Assembly: GCA_963741385.1 (NCBI GenBank)
Contig: CAVUHO010000006.1
Location: 186,001 to 250,000 of the forward strand
Reading direction: 5' to 3'
Length of the DNA stretch: 64,000 bases
Source: Sulfomarinibacter sp963741385
Lineage (GTDB): Bacteria > Acidobacteriota > Thermoanaerobaculia > Thermoanaerobaculales > Sulfomarinibacteraceae
Position 1 is the stretch's first letter. The number at the start of each line of letters is the position of its first letter. Positions 6,880-16,300 of this stretch are shown here, in pieces. Made by a program: the position numbers and the translations under genes. The notes beneath the pieces are model-generated. The model had not been told where the DNA came from and made no database searches. It was given only the letters and a program-made list of their open reading frames with translations.

Positions 6880-8304
6880 ATGACAGCTTTGAAGAAAACC
6901 CCACGACCTGTTGTAACGGGAACCGTTTTGTCCTCGACTCTGGTCATCGCTCTCACGTTTGCGTTCACGGTTGCCGGCGGCGATCACAGCTCGGCGACGC
7001 TCGAGAAGGCCGGAATGGAGGGCGTCGAGACCTCCATCTGGCCGCGAAACGAACCCGAGCCGGCGGCCAAGAACGGTGTTATCCGAACCGCGACGCTGGT
7101 GCTCCAGGACGGCGACACCCCGGCCGGAGCCCCCGGCGCAGTGACGGCGATCAACTCGCCGTTCACAAACGGGAGCGGGGATGTGGGTTTCACCGGTACC
7201 GCGGGCGAAGTGTTCGTGTGGCGGGACAACGGCATCGTGTGGCTTAACAGCGACGCGCCTGGGGTGACCCTCAGCGGCGGTGAGAGCACCATGGGGATCG
7301 GCGATGCAGGCCAGTTCATATACAGTCCGTCGGTCGACGGTCAGGATGCCGTCTGGACCCACAACGGACTGCTCGCGGTCACGGGAACCCAGGCCCCGGG
7401 CTTTGCCGTAGCCACCGTCTCAACCTTCCACAGCCGACCTACGATGTGCCCCAACGGTCAGGTCTTCTGGGTTTCAGGCTTCAACGAGAGCGGCGGCGAC
7501 ACGACCGAGGGTCGCATTCTCTACACCAGCCATAACGGCACCCTGGCTGCAACCCAGGTTGTCCTGCGCTCCGACGACGTCATCGGCGGCTTCGCCATCG
7601 ATCGGCCGAGCGGCGTGGATTTCGATTACCAGGGTTCTGATGACGGCACCCACCTGATCGCCGTCCTCCAGATGGACACGGGATCGTCGCTCGACGACGG
7701 CTTCGTGTTCGTCGACGGCGCCCTGGTCGCCCGCGAAACGGGATTGACCGGCGACGGCGACTATTGGGACAACTTCGACTCTGTCAGCATTAACGACGAT
7801 GGGGACTATCTATTCTCCGGGGACACCGACGGGGACACCTCGGTGGACGAGTTCATCGCCTTCAATGGCGCGATCGCGATCCGCGAGGGCGACACCGTCG
7901 ATGGTATCCAGCTCACCACAGCTGCGTCGCTCCTCGCACTCGGCCTCAACAACCGCGGCGAAGCGGTGTACGCGTGGAGCACAGGCCTCGGCACCAAACA
8001 CCTGTTCGTCGCCGGCGATGCGACACACCTCGCCGAGACATCGCTGTTGGTCCTGTCGACTGGCGACCAGATCGACATTGATGGCGACGGAGCGAGCGAC
8101 GCCACGGTGGTTGACCTCAAGGCCAACAGTGGGATAGGCCCCGGACTGTGGCTCGCCGAGGATGCCAGGGTCTTCGTCGAGGTCGACCTCGATTACGGAA
8201 TAACCCCTCTCGAGGCCATCCTCGCCATCGATGTCCCCCTGACGTTCTTCGCCGACGGTTTCGAGTCAGGCGGCACCGGGGCCTGGAGCACCACGGCACG
8301 CTGA
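6880..8304 (+). CDS. Secreted repeat protein with C-terminal DGFESG motif
   Basis: The 474-residue product has an N-terminal signal region (TVLSSTLVIALTFAFTVAGG). It is followed by a long acidic, Gly- and Asp-rich body with repeated short blades such as VFVWRDNG, AVWTHNG, DGFVFVDGAL and DEFIAFNG, suggesting a beta-propeller. The C-terminus has ADGFESGGTGAWSTTAR. The start is supported by an AGAGGAGAG stretch about 6 nt upstream of the ATG. The protein is presumably exported. No catalytic motif is seen. A GGGATAATCGAG stretch at about 6818 may be its -10 region. Confidence 0.8.
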   Translation: MTALKKTPRPVVTGTVLSSTLVIALTFAFTVAGGDHSSATLEKAGMEGVETSIWPRNEPEPAAKNGVIRTATLVLQDGDTPAGAPGAVTAINSPFTNGSGDVGFTGTAGEVFVWRDNGIVWLNSDAPGVTLSGGESTMGIGDAGQFIYSPSVDGQDAVWTHNGLLAVTGTQAPGFAVATVSTFHSRPTMCPNGQVFWVSGFNESGGDTTEGRILYTSHNGTLAATQVVLRSDDVIGGFAIDRPSGVDFDYQGSDDGTHLIAVLQMDTGSSLDDGFVFVDGALVARETGLTGDGDYWDNFDSVSINDDGDYLFSGDTDGDTSVDEFIAFNGAIAIREGDTVDGIQLTTAASLLALGLNNRGEAVYAWSTGLGTKHLFVAGDATHLAETSLLVLSTGDQIDIDGDGASDATVVDLKANSGIGPGLWLAEDARVFVEVDLDYGITPLEAILAIDVPLTFFADGFESGGTGAWSTTAR

Positions 8305-8435
8305 ACTGCCGGACGACACACGAGGGTGGGCAGCGACGATAACCCGAAGATCGCCGACGGCACAGAGGGACTCGCACCCGGCCCGGCCCGTGTGACGAGC
8401 AACACGGGTTCCGCCGTTCGGTGTCACAATAACGC

Positions 8436-10667
8436 ATGCCTTCCGCGAACTCACCCTCCGAACGGACCATGGGGCTCCTCGCCGCCACCGGCGTCGGTGT
8501 GGGCGCGATCGTCGGCGGTGGGGTGCTGGCTCTCGCCGGCGTCGCCTTTGCAACGACCGGCCCGAGCGCGATCATCGCCTTCGCGCTCAACGGCGTCATT
8601 GCGCTGCTCACGGCGCTGTCGTTTGCCGCTCTCGCGTCCCGTTTCCCCGAGTCCGGCGGCACCTACACCTACGCGCGCAAGGTCTTGACGGTCGAAGCCG
8701 CCTTCGCGGTCGGTTGGGTGGTGTGGTTCGCCTCGGTGGTGGCGGCGGTGCTGTACGCCCTCGGCTTCGCAGTGTTTCTTGTGCCGGTCCTCGAGCAGGT
8801 CATCCTTGCTGCCGGCGGCACGCCGCCGGGATGGCTCGACGCCCGCTTTGCAATGCTCCTGTACGCGCTGGCGGCCGTTGCCTTCTATACCTGGAAGCTC
8901 ATGCGATCGAACGCCGGCGGCGGGCAGTGGGAGACCGTCGGCAAGGTGATCATGTTCACAATCGTCATCGCCGGCGGGTTCTGGGTGCTCCTGGCCCACC
9001 CGCCCGGACTTGATGAGCTGAGTTCGAGGTTCCGTCCCTTCATGGCGCACGGCGGCCAGGGCCTGGTCCAGGCCATGGGCTACACGTTTATCGCGTTGCA
9101 GGGCTTCGATCTGATCGCCGCGGTCGGGGGTGAGGTGAAACGGCCCGAACGCAACATCCCGCGGGCGATGATCCTGTCGTTGGCCGCCGCGCTCGTCATC
9201 TATCTGCCGCTCTTGTTCCTGGTCGTCGCGGTCGGCACGCCAGGCCAATCGGTCGCCGCCGCCGCCGCGGCGGACCCCGAAATCCTGATTGCCGTGGCGG
9301 CACGCAACTTCCTCGGTCCGACTGGTTACTGGCTGGTGGTCGTCGCCGGGTTGCTGTCGATGCTCTCGGCGCTGCAGGCCAACCTGCTGGCGGCCTCGCG
9401 GTTCGCGAGGTCCATGGCCTCCGATCGTACGCTGCCCAGGCGCTTCGACCGGCTGGCCCCCGGCACCGGAACGCCCATACCGGCCATCCAACTCACAGCC
9501 GCCACGGTCGCGATCGTCCTGGTGGCGGTCCCCAACGTGGCCGCGGCCGGCGCAATGGCCAGTCTGATCTTTCTGGCGAGCTTCGCCCTTGCCCACGGCA
9601 TCGCCTACCTCGCCCGCAAACGCGCCACCACCGCCAGTCCATTCCAGACCCCGGCCTTTCCGCTGGTGCCGGCCGTAGGCGGCGTATCGTGCATCGCGCT
9701 CGCCCTGTTCCAATCGGTGGCGGTGCCCTCGGCCGGCGCCATGGCGGCTTTGTGGCTGGGCATCGGCGCCGTGTTGTATATGACCCAGCTCGCGCCTCGT
9801 GCCTCGGTCGTGGACGCCTCCGCCGAGGCCCTTGACCCTCAGTTGCTACAACTTCGCGGCCGCAGCCCGTTGATCCTGGTGCCTATCGCCAACCCCGCAA
9901 GCGCTGAAACCCTGGTGACGATGGCCAACGCGCTCGCCCCCCACTCGGTCGCGCGGGTGCTGCTCCTGTCGGTGGTCCGCCTGCCCGAGGCGTGGCGGGG
10001 CGGCGAGTTGCCGCGGCAGCTGGTGGATGCGCAGTCGATCCTCGGCGGCGCGTTCTCGACCGCCCTCGCGTCCGACCTCAGACCGGAGGCCTTGATCACG
10101 GTCAGCGACGATCCGTGGGGCGAAATCACCCGGGTTGCGGAGCGTTACCGCTGCGACAGCCTGCTGCTCGGAGTCGGCCACCTCGGGAAATCCGTGATGA
10201 CCGGACCGCTCGAAGAACTCCTGAGCAGGATCGAGGGCGACGTGGTGATCCTTCGCGCGCCCAGCAACTGGAATGTGGACCAGGTCCGGAAGATCCTCGT
10301 TCCTGCCGGCGGACGCCGCGACCAGAGCCCGATCCGCGCCCGTCTGATCGGCAACCTCTGTCGCACCGCGCCGCGGGAGGTGACCTATCTTCGGGTCCTG
10401 CCCCCGACGACCGACTCCGCCGCCGAACGCAGCGCGAGTCGAGAGTTGAAGAAGCTGGCGCACGACGAAGCGCCCGGCGTCAGCACGGCGGCGGTCACCC
10501 TGAGCGGCGACGTCATCGCGGAAATCGTCGCGCGGGCCAGCGAGTGCGACCTTCTCGTCCTCGGCCTCCAGCGTCTCGGTCGCAGACAAAAGGTGTTTGG
10601 CGATCGGGTGCTGGAGATCGCTGAGCACACCACCTGCCCGCTGCTGATGATCAGCCGCCGCAGCTGA
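8436..10667 (+). CDS. APC-family permease fused to two UspA-like domains
   Basis: Residues 1 to about 460 form an amino acid-polyamine-organocation permease with about 12 membrane helices. They include the signature GVGAIVGGGVLALAG in helix 1 and FPESGGTYTYARK after helix 2. Residues about 475-600 and 610-742 are two universal-stress-protein-like cytosolic domains (LILVPIANP and KILVPAGGRRDQS strands; LLLGVGHLGKS and LLVLGLQRLGR loops). Family knowledge: such fusions import amino acids or related cations and may be gated by nucleotide binding in the UspA domains. The substrate is unknown. The start has little Shine-Dalgarno signal, but CACAAT lies 5 nt upstream, so the mRNA may be nearly leaderless. 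Confidence 0.9.
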   Translation: MPSANSPSERTMGLLAATGVGVGAIVGGGVLALAGVAFATTGPSAIIAFALNGVIALLTALSFAALASRFPESGGTYTYARKVLTVEAAFAVGWVVWFASVVAAVLYALGFAVFLVPVLEQVILAAGGTPPGWLDARFAMLLYALAAVAFYTWKLMRSNAGGGQWETVGKVIMFTIVIAGGFWVLLAHPPGLDELSSRFRPFMAHGGQGLVQAMGYTFIALQGFDLIAAVGGEVKRPERNIPRAMILSLAAALVIYLPLLFLVVAVGTPGQSVAAAAAADPEILIAVAARNFLGPTGYWLVVVAGLLSMLSALQANLLAASRFARSMASDRTLPRRFDRLAPGTGTPIPAIQLTAATVAIVLVAVPNVAAAGAMASLIFLASFALAHGIAYLARKRATTASPFQTPAFPLVPAVGGVSCIALALFQSVAVPSAGAMAALWLGIGAVLYMTQLAPRASVVDASAEALDPQLLQLRGRSPLILVPIANPASAETLVTMANALAPHSVARVLLLSVVRLPEAWRGGELPRQLVDAQSILGGAFSTALASDLRPEALITVSDDPWGEITRVAERYRCDSLLLGVGHLGKSVMTGPLEELLSRIEGDVVILRAPSNWNVDQVRKILVPAGGRRDQSPIRARLIGNLCRTAPREVTYLRVLPPTTDSAAERSASRELKKLAHDEAPGVSTAAVTLSGDVIAEIVARASECDLLVLGLQRLGRRQKVFGDRVLEIAEHTTCPLLMISRRS

Positions 10668-10682
10668 GTGGGTGGGCCCCGA

Positions 10683-11138
10683 TCAGCCGGCGGTCAGCTG
10701 TGAGGTGCAATTGGGGCAGCGGGTCGCCTTGATCGGGATCTCGGTCTGGCAGAACTCGCAGCTCTTGGTGGTGGGCGCGGCGGCCGGCGCCTCCTCCTTG
10801 CGCTTGATCGTGTTCATCGCCTTGATGACCATGAATACCGCAATAGCGACGATCAGGAAGCTGATCACCGTGTTGATGAACATGCCGAAGTTGAGGGTGA
10901 CGGCCCCGGCCGCCTGTGCGTCCACGAGGGCGGCGTAGGGACCCGCCGGAGCGCCTTCCTTGATCACCGCGAAGAGATTGGAAAAATCGACCCCTCCCGT
11001 CAGCAATCCGATCGGCGGCATCAACACGTCGCTGACGAAGCTCTTGACGATGGTCCCGAAGGCGGCGCCGATGACGATGCCGACGGCCATGTCGACCACA
11101 TTTCCCCGCATCGCGAACTCTTTGAACTCCTTGAACAT
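10683..11138 (-). CDS. mscL: Large-conductance mechanosensitive channel MscL with C-terminal zinc ribbon
   Basis: The N-terminal FKEFAMRGNVVDMAVGIVIGAAFG is the MscL helix-1 signature. A second helix at about residues 78-100 (FINTVISFLIVAIAVFMVI) follows a periplasmic loop. The protein opens under membrane tension to release solutes in osmotic downshock. At 151 residues it is slightly longer than the usual 136 because a CxxC-x9-CxxC ribbon (CEFCQTEIPIKATRCPNC) is added at the C-terminus. Two adjacent ATGs exist; GAGGAGG is 2 nt from the first (11141) and 5 nt from the second (11138), so I prefer the second. It is divergent from the YfhO-like gene. Confidence 0.96.
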   Translation of the reverse strand: MFKEFKEFAMRGNVVDMAVGIVIGAAFGTIVKSFVSDVLMPPIGLLTGGVDFSNLFAVIKEGAPAGPYAALVDAQAAGAVTLNFGMFINTVISFLIVAIAVFMVIKAMNTIKRKEEAPAAAPTTKSCEFCQTEIPIKATRCPNCTSQLTAG

Positions 11139-11288
11139 CATGACCTCCTCTGAAGCGCTCTGATTCTTTCAGCGTGTCGTTGAATCGCCGGTCGCTACGA
11201 TACCGCGATTGCGACGGATCTGCAAAATTCCAGAGAAGTTGGATGCAGCCGCGGGGCCGGGCGTCGATGGTCGCCCGGTCGTGAATGG

Positions 11289-11294
11289 TAGGCT
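11289..11294 (+). promoter_or_regulatory. Candidate -10 box of a leaderless transcript
   Basis: TAGGCT lies 6 nt before the GTG start at 11301 and there is no Shine-Dalgarno sequence. The same TANNNT-N6-8-start layout recurs at several other genes here. Confidence 0.45.
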
Positions 11295-11300
11295 TGTCCG

Positions 11301-13640
11301 GTGGTAGTCACGTTGCGCTGGCGGCGGGCGGCGCGTCCACTGGTCGCCGCGGCGGTCCTCTCAATCACCGTGCTGGTTTTGCTGCCAGGCGTGGTTCTGC
11401 ACGGCGAGACTCCGAGCGCGGGCGACCTGTCGAGGTATCACCGCCCGATCAAGACGATGATGACCCGATTGTGGGCTGAAAATGGGGGGCACACTCCCGA
11501 GTGGACTGGGTACCTCGCTTCCGGTCAGCCGTTTCGGGCGAACCCGCACTTCGGGTCGGTTCACCCGAGCGCGCTGCTGTTTCGTGTCCTGCCTTTCGAT
11601 GCCGCCTTCCTGATCTGGGTGCTGCTGCCGCTGCCGATCGGCGCAGCCGGGATGTACCTGCTCCTGGGTGAACTCGGACGGAGTCGTGACACTGCGCTCC
11701 TGATGGGCGGCGCGTGGGGCTGCGGTGGTTTCGCTCTGTCGACAGTGGCGATGCCGCCGGTGGCGTGGACTGCAATGCTGGCTCCGGGGGCGGCCGCACT
11801 CGTGCTCCGCACGATGTCCTCGCCGTCGCCCGCGAGACTGGTCCTTGCCGCGACCGGTCTCGCACTCTGCGTCGCCGGGGGTGCACCGGTGTCGATTGTC
11901 GCCGCCGGCGTGGTGGTCGTCGCGGCAGTCATCGACCGCAAGTTGTCAGACAGCCCCGAAACAACGACAGGGGTATCTACGGGCGCCACCGTCCGTCAGC
12001 TCATGATCGTGGGGGCCCTCGCCGCAGCCCTCGCGGCGCCGGTTCTGGTTCCTGCGGTGTCGCTGACACAGCGGTCGATTCGCGCCGCTCACGACGGGAC
12101 CGGGAACCCCGACATGTGGTCGCTGCCGCCGTTGCGCCTGCTCGAACCGTGGCTCCCGACGGTGGCTGGATCGTCCGCGAACGAACGGTGGTCCTGGACG
12201 GACCGCATGTACGCCGACCAGTTGGGCGTTCCGCTCGTCGCCTCCATGTATCCGGGAATTCTCGTCACCGCCCTCGCGCTGGCGGCGGCGGTCTCTCGAC
12301 GAAGGTCCACGCTGCCGTGGCTGATCGCGGCAGCGTTCGGCGCGATCGCTTCCCTCGGATCGGCGACCCCACTGTGGGGTGCAGTGTTGAGCCGGCTGCC
12401 CCTCGTGGGTGGGGTCCGGTACCCCGAAAAATGGTCCGTCCTGCCGGCGGTGGCCGCGATCGTCCTGGCGGCATCTGCGCTGGACGCCGTGCGAAGCGGC
12501 GACCGCCGAACCCGGCGGCTGGTTTCGACCTGCCTCCTGGTGACGGCACTGCTCGGCATCGGGTTGGCTGCACTGGTCGGTTTCGGGGTCCCCGGCGGCA
12601 ACGTCTTCGTCGATCTCTCGAACGCGGCGAGGGCGAGAGATTTCATCACGTCAGCAGTTCTCTCCGCTGCGGTGGCCCTTGGTTCCTGGATTGCGTGGCG
12701 CCTGACGCTGCCGTTGGGATGGCGGTGGGGTGTGCTGGTGGTGGCGACGGCCGTTGCCGCGGATCTCTGCATCTCCGGCCGGTCGATCGTGTCGACTCTG
12801 TCTCCCGAGGAGTTGGACAGGGCGCCTGCCTGCCTGGAGCCGTTGGTCGAATCGGGGCGCTCTGAGCGCCTGTTCGACCTCGCGTCGTGGCAACCCCGGT
12901 GCCGACCGTTTCACCCGGCACTCCAACCACGTCCGGTGCAATGGGGCATCCCCATCGCTCTCAACTACACGTACGATCTCACCCAGCTTGAAGACACATC
13001 GCACGCGGTGCAGGAGGTCGCCGGCATCGGTGCGAGCCGGCCGGACCTGCTGCCGCAGGAACTGGCCCGTCGGAGCATCACCGCCGTCCTCACCTGCCCC
13101 CCGGATACCACCGCGCCGCAGCAGCCTGCGCTGGCGCCGGTGCCGTTTCCGAGCCCACTGATAGCGTGTGTCGAGCAGGTCGCGACCGTCGACAGCAACC
13201 GCGGGTGGTCCGATCTGGTTCGCACCCTGACCCCCGATGAACTGCGACACACCGCGATCGTGAACGGCCTGGTCGCGAGCCCGGTGGTCGCCGCCGCGCC
13301 GTGTCGGGTCGGGGCCATCGAGATGTCGCCCGACCGGTGGCGGTTCGAGGTGTCGGCGGCTGGCCCCGGGGCCTCGTTCGTCGCCGTCAATCAGACATGG
13401 GACCGTTTCTGGAAGGCGCGGGTCGATGGCCGCCCCATCGCTATCGAGCGTTGCGAGATCAACCTCAGCGGCATGTGGATCGACCCTGGAACCCACCTCG
13501 TGGAACTCGAATACCGCGACCCCGCGGTGGCTGCGGGAAATTCAATCGGCCTCGCCGGGTTGGCCCTGTGCGTGGTCATCATCGCGGCAGGTCGACGGTT
13601 TCGAATCGACCGGGTCAGGTCAGCGACCACCGGGAGCTGA
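11301..13640 (+). CDS. YfhO-like polytopic membrane protein
   Basis: The 779-residue product has about 11-12 membrane helices in residues 10-530. A loop domain follows, and then a C-terminal beta-rich domain (about 660-750: FVAVNQTWDRFWKARVDGRP, then GTHLVELEYRDP) and a last helix. This C-terminal pattern, 'sudden Trp, DG, then G-x-H-x-V-x-x-x-Y', is typical of the YfhO/GT-C-like family. In Gram-positive bacteria that family transfers or exposes sugars on lipid-linked polymers. Substrate and partner here are unknown. The start is GTG with a TAGGCT box 6 nt upstream instead of a ribosome site. No glycosylation operon surrounds it. Confidence 0.75.
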   Translation: MVVTLRWRRAARPLVAAAVLSITVLVLLPGVVLHGETPSAGDLSRYHRPIKTMMTRLWAENGGHTPEWTGYLASGQPFRANPHFGSVHPSALLFRVLPFDAAFLIWVLLPLPIGAAGMYLLLGELGRSRDTALLMGGAWGCGGFALSTVAMPPVAWTAMLAPGAAALVLRTMSSPSPARLVLAATGLALCVAGGAPVSIVAAGVVVVAAVIDRKLSDSPETTTGVSTGATVRQLMIVGALAAALAAPVLVPAVSLTQRSIRAAHDGTGNPDMWSLPPLRLLEPWLPTVAGSSANERWSWTDRMYADQLGVPLVASMYPGILVTALALAAAVSRRRSTLPWLIAAAFGAIASLGSATPLWGAVLSRLPLVGGVRYPEKWSVLPAVAAIVLAASALDAVRSGDRRTRRLVSTCLLVTALLGIGLAALVGFGVPGGNVFVDLSNAARARDFITSAVLSAAVALGSWIAWRLTLPLGWRWGVLVVATAVAADLCISGRSIVSTLSPEELDRAPACLEPLVESGRSERLFDLASWQPRCRPFHPALQPRPVQWGIPIALNYTYDLTQLEDTSHAVQEVAGIGASRPDLLPQELARRSITAVLTCPPDTTAPQQPALAPVPFPSPLIACVEQVATVDSNRGWSDLVRTLTPDELRHTAIVNGLVASPVVAAAPCRVGAIEMSPDRWRFEVSAAGPGASFVAVNQTWDRFWKARVDGRPIAIERCEINLSGMWIDPGTHLVELEYRDPAVAAGNSIGLAGLALCVVIIAAGRRFRIDRVRSATTGS

Positions 13641-13719
13641 AAAAAACCTGGCCTGCGCCCCGCGCTCGTTCACGGAAGAATTGTGCGGCAGACATTTCGC
13701 GTGCCGGGAGGGTATGGGT

Positions 13720-14097
13720 TTACCAGAGGTCGAGGATCTTGTCGGCCTCCGCGACCGATGTGGCATAACGAACAGTCTCGTCCTCTTCAAACACCCCGCC
13801 CAGGAGGCGCTTGAATTGCATGAACCCCGTAATGAGGCCGCCGGTGACGCGCACCGCACGTCGACGGCCGGCCTCCTTGACGACTTCGCCGCCTTTTCGA
13901 ATGGCCTCAGCCGCCTTTGGGGAACCCGGCAGAAACTTCGAAATATCGGTGACGACATCAAATGGACCGTCAAATTTTCCGGCCTCGGCACGGAGGGCGT
14001 CGAGGGTCGGCTGGACGTCGGCCTCGCGAAAGAACCCACTCAGCCCAATATAGAGGCGGCTTTTGGTGGTATCGGCCTTGATGTCGAAGTTTCCCAT
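13720..14097 (-). CDS. STAS/SpoIIAA-like single-domain protein
   Basis: The 125-residue protein begins MGNFDIKADTTKSRLYIGLS and has the alternating strand-helix pattern of small STAS-like proteins. A strand (RLYIGLSGFF) is followed by a helix, FDVVTDISKFLPGS, a helix rich in Ala/Lys, and a final strand (VRYATSVAEADKIL). Such domains bind nucleotides or partner regulators. The start at 14097 is chosen because GGGGAGG lies about 7 nt upstream; the frame continues further upstream without a ribosome site. It sits next to a small Cys-containing protein and a chemoreceptor, so a signalling role is possible but only inferred. Confidence 0.75.
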   Translation of the reverse strand: MGNFDIKADTTKSRLYIGLSGFFREADVQPTLDALRAEAGKFDGPFDVVTDISKFLPGSPKAAEAIRKGGEVVKEAGRRRAVRVTGGLITGFMQFKRLLGGVFEEDETVRYATSVAEADKILDLW

Positions 14098-14152
14098 CAG
14101 AATCCTCCCCGGCGCATTTCTCCTGCCTTTGCGTTGTACCCGGGCCGTCGTA

Positions 14153-14401
14153 TCAGAGGCTGATGCCCAGGTAACGGAAGATATTGCTGCAGTCCTGGCA
14201 GTGCTTCGCGTGGCGACGCCACTGACGCACATATCGTGACCGCGGCTGGGACAAGGCCAGGATTTCGGGGTTGACGTGGGCGCCGGTCGGACGCTTCGAC
14301 TGCGCCCGCGGGTGGCTCGCGGCAAAACCCGGCTCGGCCATCCGCCCGATGATCTCGTCGAGCGCCTTGCGACCGCCGCGGTTCGGTTTGGTTTCGCTCA
14401 T
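14153..14401 (-). CDS. Small basic hypothetical protein with HCxxC
   Basis: The 82-residue product is rich in Arg, Lys and Pro and has an HCQDC motif 12 residues from the C-terminus. I do not recognise it. With only two Cys and nearby His residues it could bind one metal or form a haem or Fe-S half-site, but the evidence is thin. It is transcribed away from the chemoreceptor gene and in line with the STAS-like gene 55 bp downstream. The ATG at 14401 has only a weak GTGGGT stretch upstream. Confidence 0.5.
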   Translation of the reverse strand: MSETKPNRGGRKALDEIIGRMAEPGFAASHPRAQSKRPTGAHVNPEILALSQPRSRYVRQWRRHAKHCQDCSNIFRYLGISL

Positions 14402-14528
14402 ACCCACTGGAATTCTGGCGGTCCCCTTCTGAATCCAGTGTACCCGGTCCAGGGGTTTCCGACGCTGTCCGATGCCCCTACCATCGGTTAAAGTTAAGAG
14501 AGCCGCATCGGCCAGGAGGCCTCCCGTC

Positions 14529-16211
14529 ATGAACATCTTTCTGCGCTATTTTCCGGCCAAAAAGACCTGGCTCGACCTGCCCATGCGGTGGAAGGTCCTG
14601 GTGCCGGTCTTCGGGATGAGCGTGATCATTTCCGTCGCCGCCCTGACCGCATTCGCATTTTCGACCCGCCGGCTCGCCACCGATTCGGCTCTGGCAACCG
14701 CCCGGATCGTCTCGGACAGGATCCGCGCCGACCGGGAGCCGTTTTTCGACGGTTCATATGACGTCACCGCCGACCATGAGACTCTGGTCCGTGGCATGCA
14801 CGGCTCGGTTTTCGATCTGGGCGCCGGCGATGCGGCATCGGGTTCCAACGGCATTGATTACAGACTTCGGATGTACGGCCCCGGAAATCTCGGCACGGTG
14901 TCGCGCAATATTCAGAACGATCAGTTCGCCGTCGGTGCCATCGACGCGATCCGCAACGAGCCCACGGGGTCGTTCTGGCGGCTGGAGAGGCTGGGCAGCG
15001 GGAACAACAGCCTACGTTACGCCACCGCCGAAGTCGCCGTCTCTTCGATCTGCGCCGACTGCCACAATCTCATGAACGATGGCGCGGGAAAGGTCCTGCG
15101 AATCGGTGACGTGATCGGCGTTCTCGAGGTGGACGTACCGGTCGATCCCACAGTCACGTCGATCCGCAAGAATGCCGCCCCGAGCCTGGCCATTGCCCTC
15201 TCGGTATTCCTCCTGCTCGGCTTCTGGCTCGCCGAGTCCATCCGGCACTCGGTGGCGAGACCGATGGAGAGCTTGGTGGCCGCAACCCGTCGGATCGCAG
15301 ACGGCAACTTTACCGACCGCTTCAAGGTGGTATCAGCCGACGAGGTCGGCGAAGCCCGCGCCGCCATGAACACCATGCTCGAATCCATGAGCGCCACGAT
15401 TGGGACCATTGTTGAGAACGTGGTCACGCTCGCCAGTGCCAGCGATCAGCTCTCCTTCCTCAGCCGGACCATGCGGGCCGACGCCGACAGCACCGCGTCC
15501 CATACAGAGGCGGTGTCCTCCGCGGCCGGAGACGTCAGCGACAACGTCAGCGCGGTCGCCGCCGCCGCCGAGCAGATGACCGCGAGCATCCGCGAGATCG
15601 CTTTCAGTGCATCCGAGGCGGCCACGGTCGCGTCGGATGCGGTTCATATCCTTGAACGAACGAACTCGACCATCACCCGGCTCGATCACAGCAGGGTCGA
15701 AATCGGACGGGTCGTCGACGTGATCGACGACATCGCCGCTCAGGTCAACCTGCTCGCTCTCAACGCCGCCATTGAGGCGGCCCGCGCCGGCGAGGCGGGC
15801 CGCGGGTTTGCCGTTGTCGCCGACGAGGTCAAAAAGCTCGCCGACAGCACCGCCGCGGCGACAACCGAAATCTCGGCTCGCATCAAGACTCTTCAGCAAG
15901 ACTCCGCCGAGGTGGCCGGAGTCATGGGCGACATCGGCGCCATCGTGCAGCGAATCAGCGAACTGCAGAACGCCATCGCCACCGCCGTCGAGGAACAGAC
16001 CAGCACCACCGCCGAAATCGACGGGTCGGCGCGGCAGGCGGCCGCAGGCAGCCGGGAAATTGCCACGCGGTTGGGCGAGATCGCCCTCAGCTCCGGCGCC
16101 ACGCTCACCAACGCCGATTCCACCGAGGAGGCGTCGCACCGTCTCGCCGGCCTCGCGGCCGAACTGCGGCGAATGGTCGAGCGGTTTCGTTATCGGGCGA
16201 AATCGAGCTGA
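14529..16211 (+). CDS. Methyl-accepting chemotaxis protein with a periplasmic c-type haem site
   Basis: The 560-residue protein has a first membrane helix at about residues 20-42. A periplasmic DUF3365-like sensor domain follows, containing CADCH at residues 175-179. Then come a second helix (about 218-236), a HAMP linker (RPMESLVAATRRIADGNF) and a cytoplasmic signalling hairpin with the conserved tip QVNLLALNAAIEAARAGE. CxxCH is the covalent haem c attachment site, so the receptor probably senses redox state, oxygen or NO through haem. AGGAGG is about 8 nt before the ATG at 14529. No CheA/CheW is in the window, so partners are elsewhere. Confidence 0.92.
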   Translation: MNIFLRYFPAKKTWLDLPMRWKVLVPVFGMSVIISVAALTAFAFSTRRLATDSALATARIVSDRIRADREPFFDGSYDVTADHETLVRGMHGSVFDLGAGDAASGSNGIDYRLRMYGPGNLGTVSRNIQNDQFAVGAIDAIRNEPTGSFWRLERLGSGNNSLRYATAEVAVSSICADCHNLMNDGAGKVLRIGDVIGVLEVDVPVDPTVTSIRKNAAPSLAIALSVFLLLGFWLAESIRHSVARPMESLVAATRRIADGNFTDRFKVVSADEVGEARAAMNTMLESMSATIGTIVENVVTLASASDQLSFLSRTMRADADSTASHTEAVSSAAGDVSDNVSAVAAAAEQMTASIREIAFSASEAATVASDAVHILERTNSTITRLDHSRVEIGRVVDVIDDIAAQVNLLALNAAIEAARAGEAGRGFAVVADEVKKLADSTAAATTEISARIKTLQQDSAEVAGVMGDIGAIVQRISELQNAIATAVEEQTSTTAEIDGSARQAAAGSREIATRLGEIALSSGATLTNADSTEEASHRLAGLAAELRRMVERFRYRAKSS

Positions 16212-16300
16212 CCGGCGTCACGACGACAGCCAGACACCCCGTCAGATAGACCGCGGAAGACAGACCGGTTGCGGCCGCGATTCGGGCATCCGCTTTCCCC

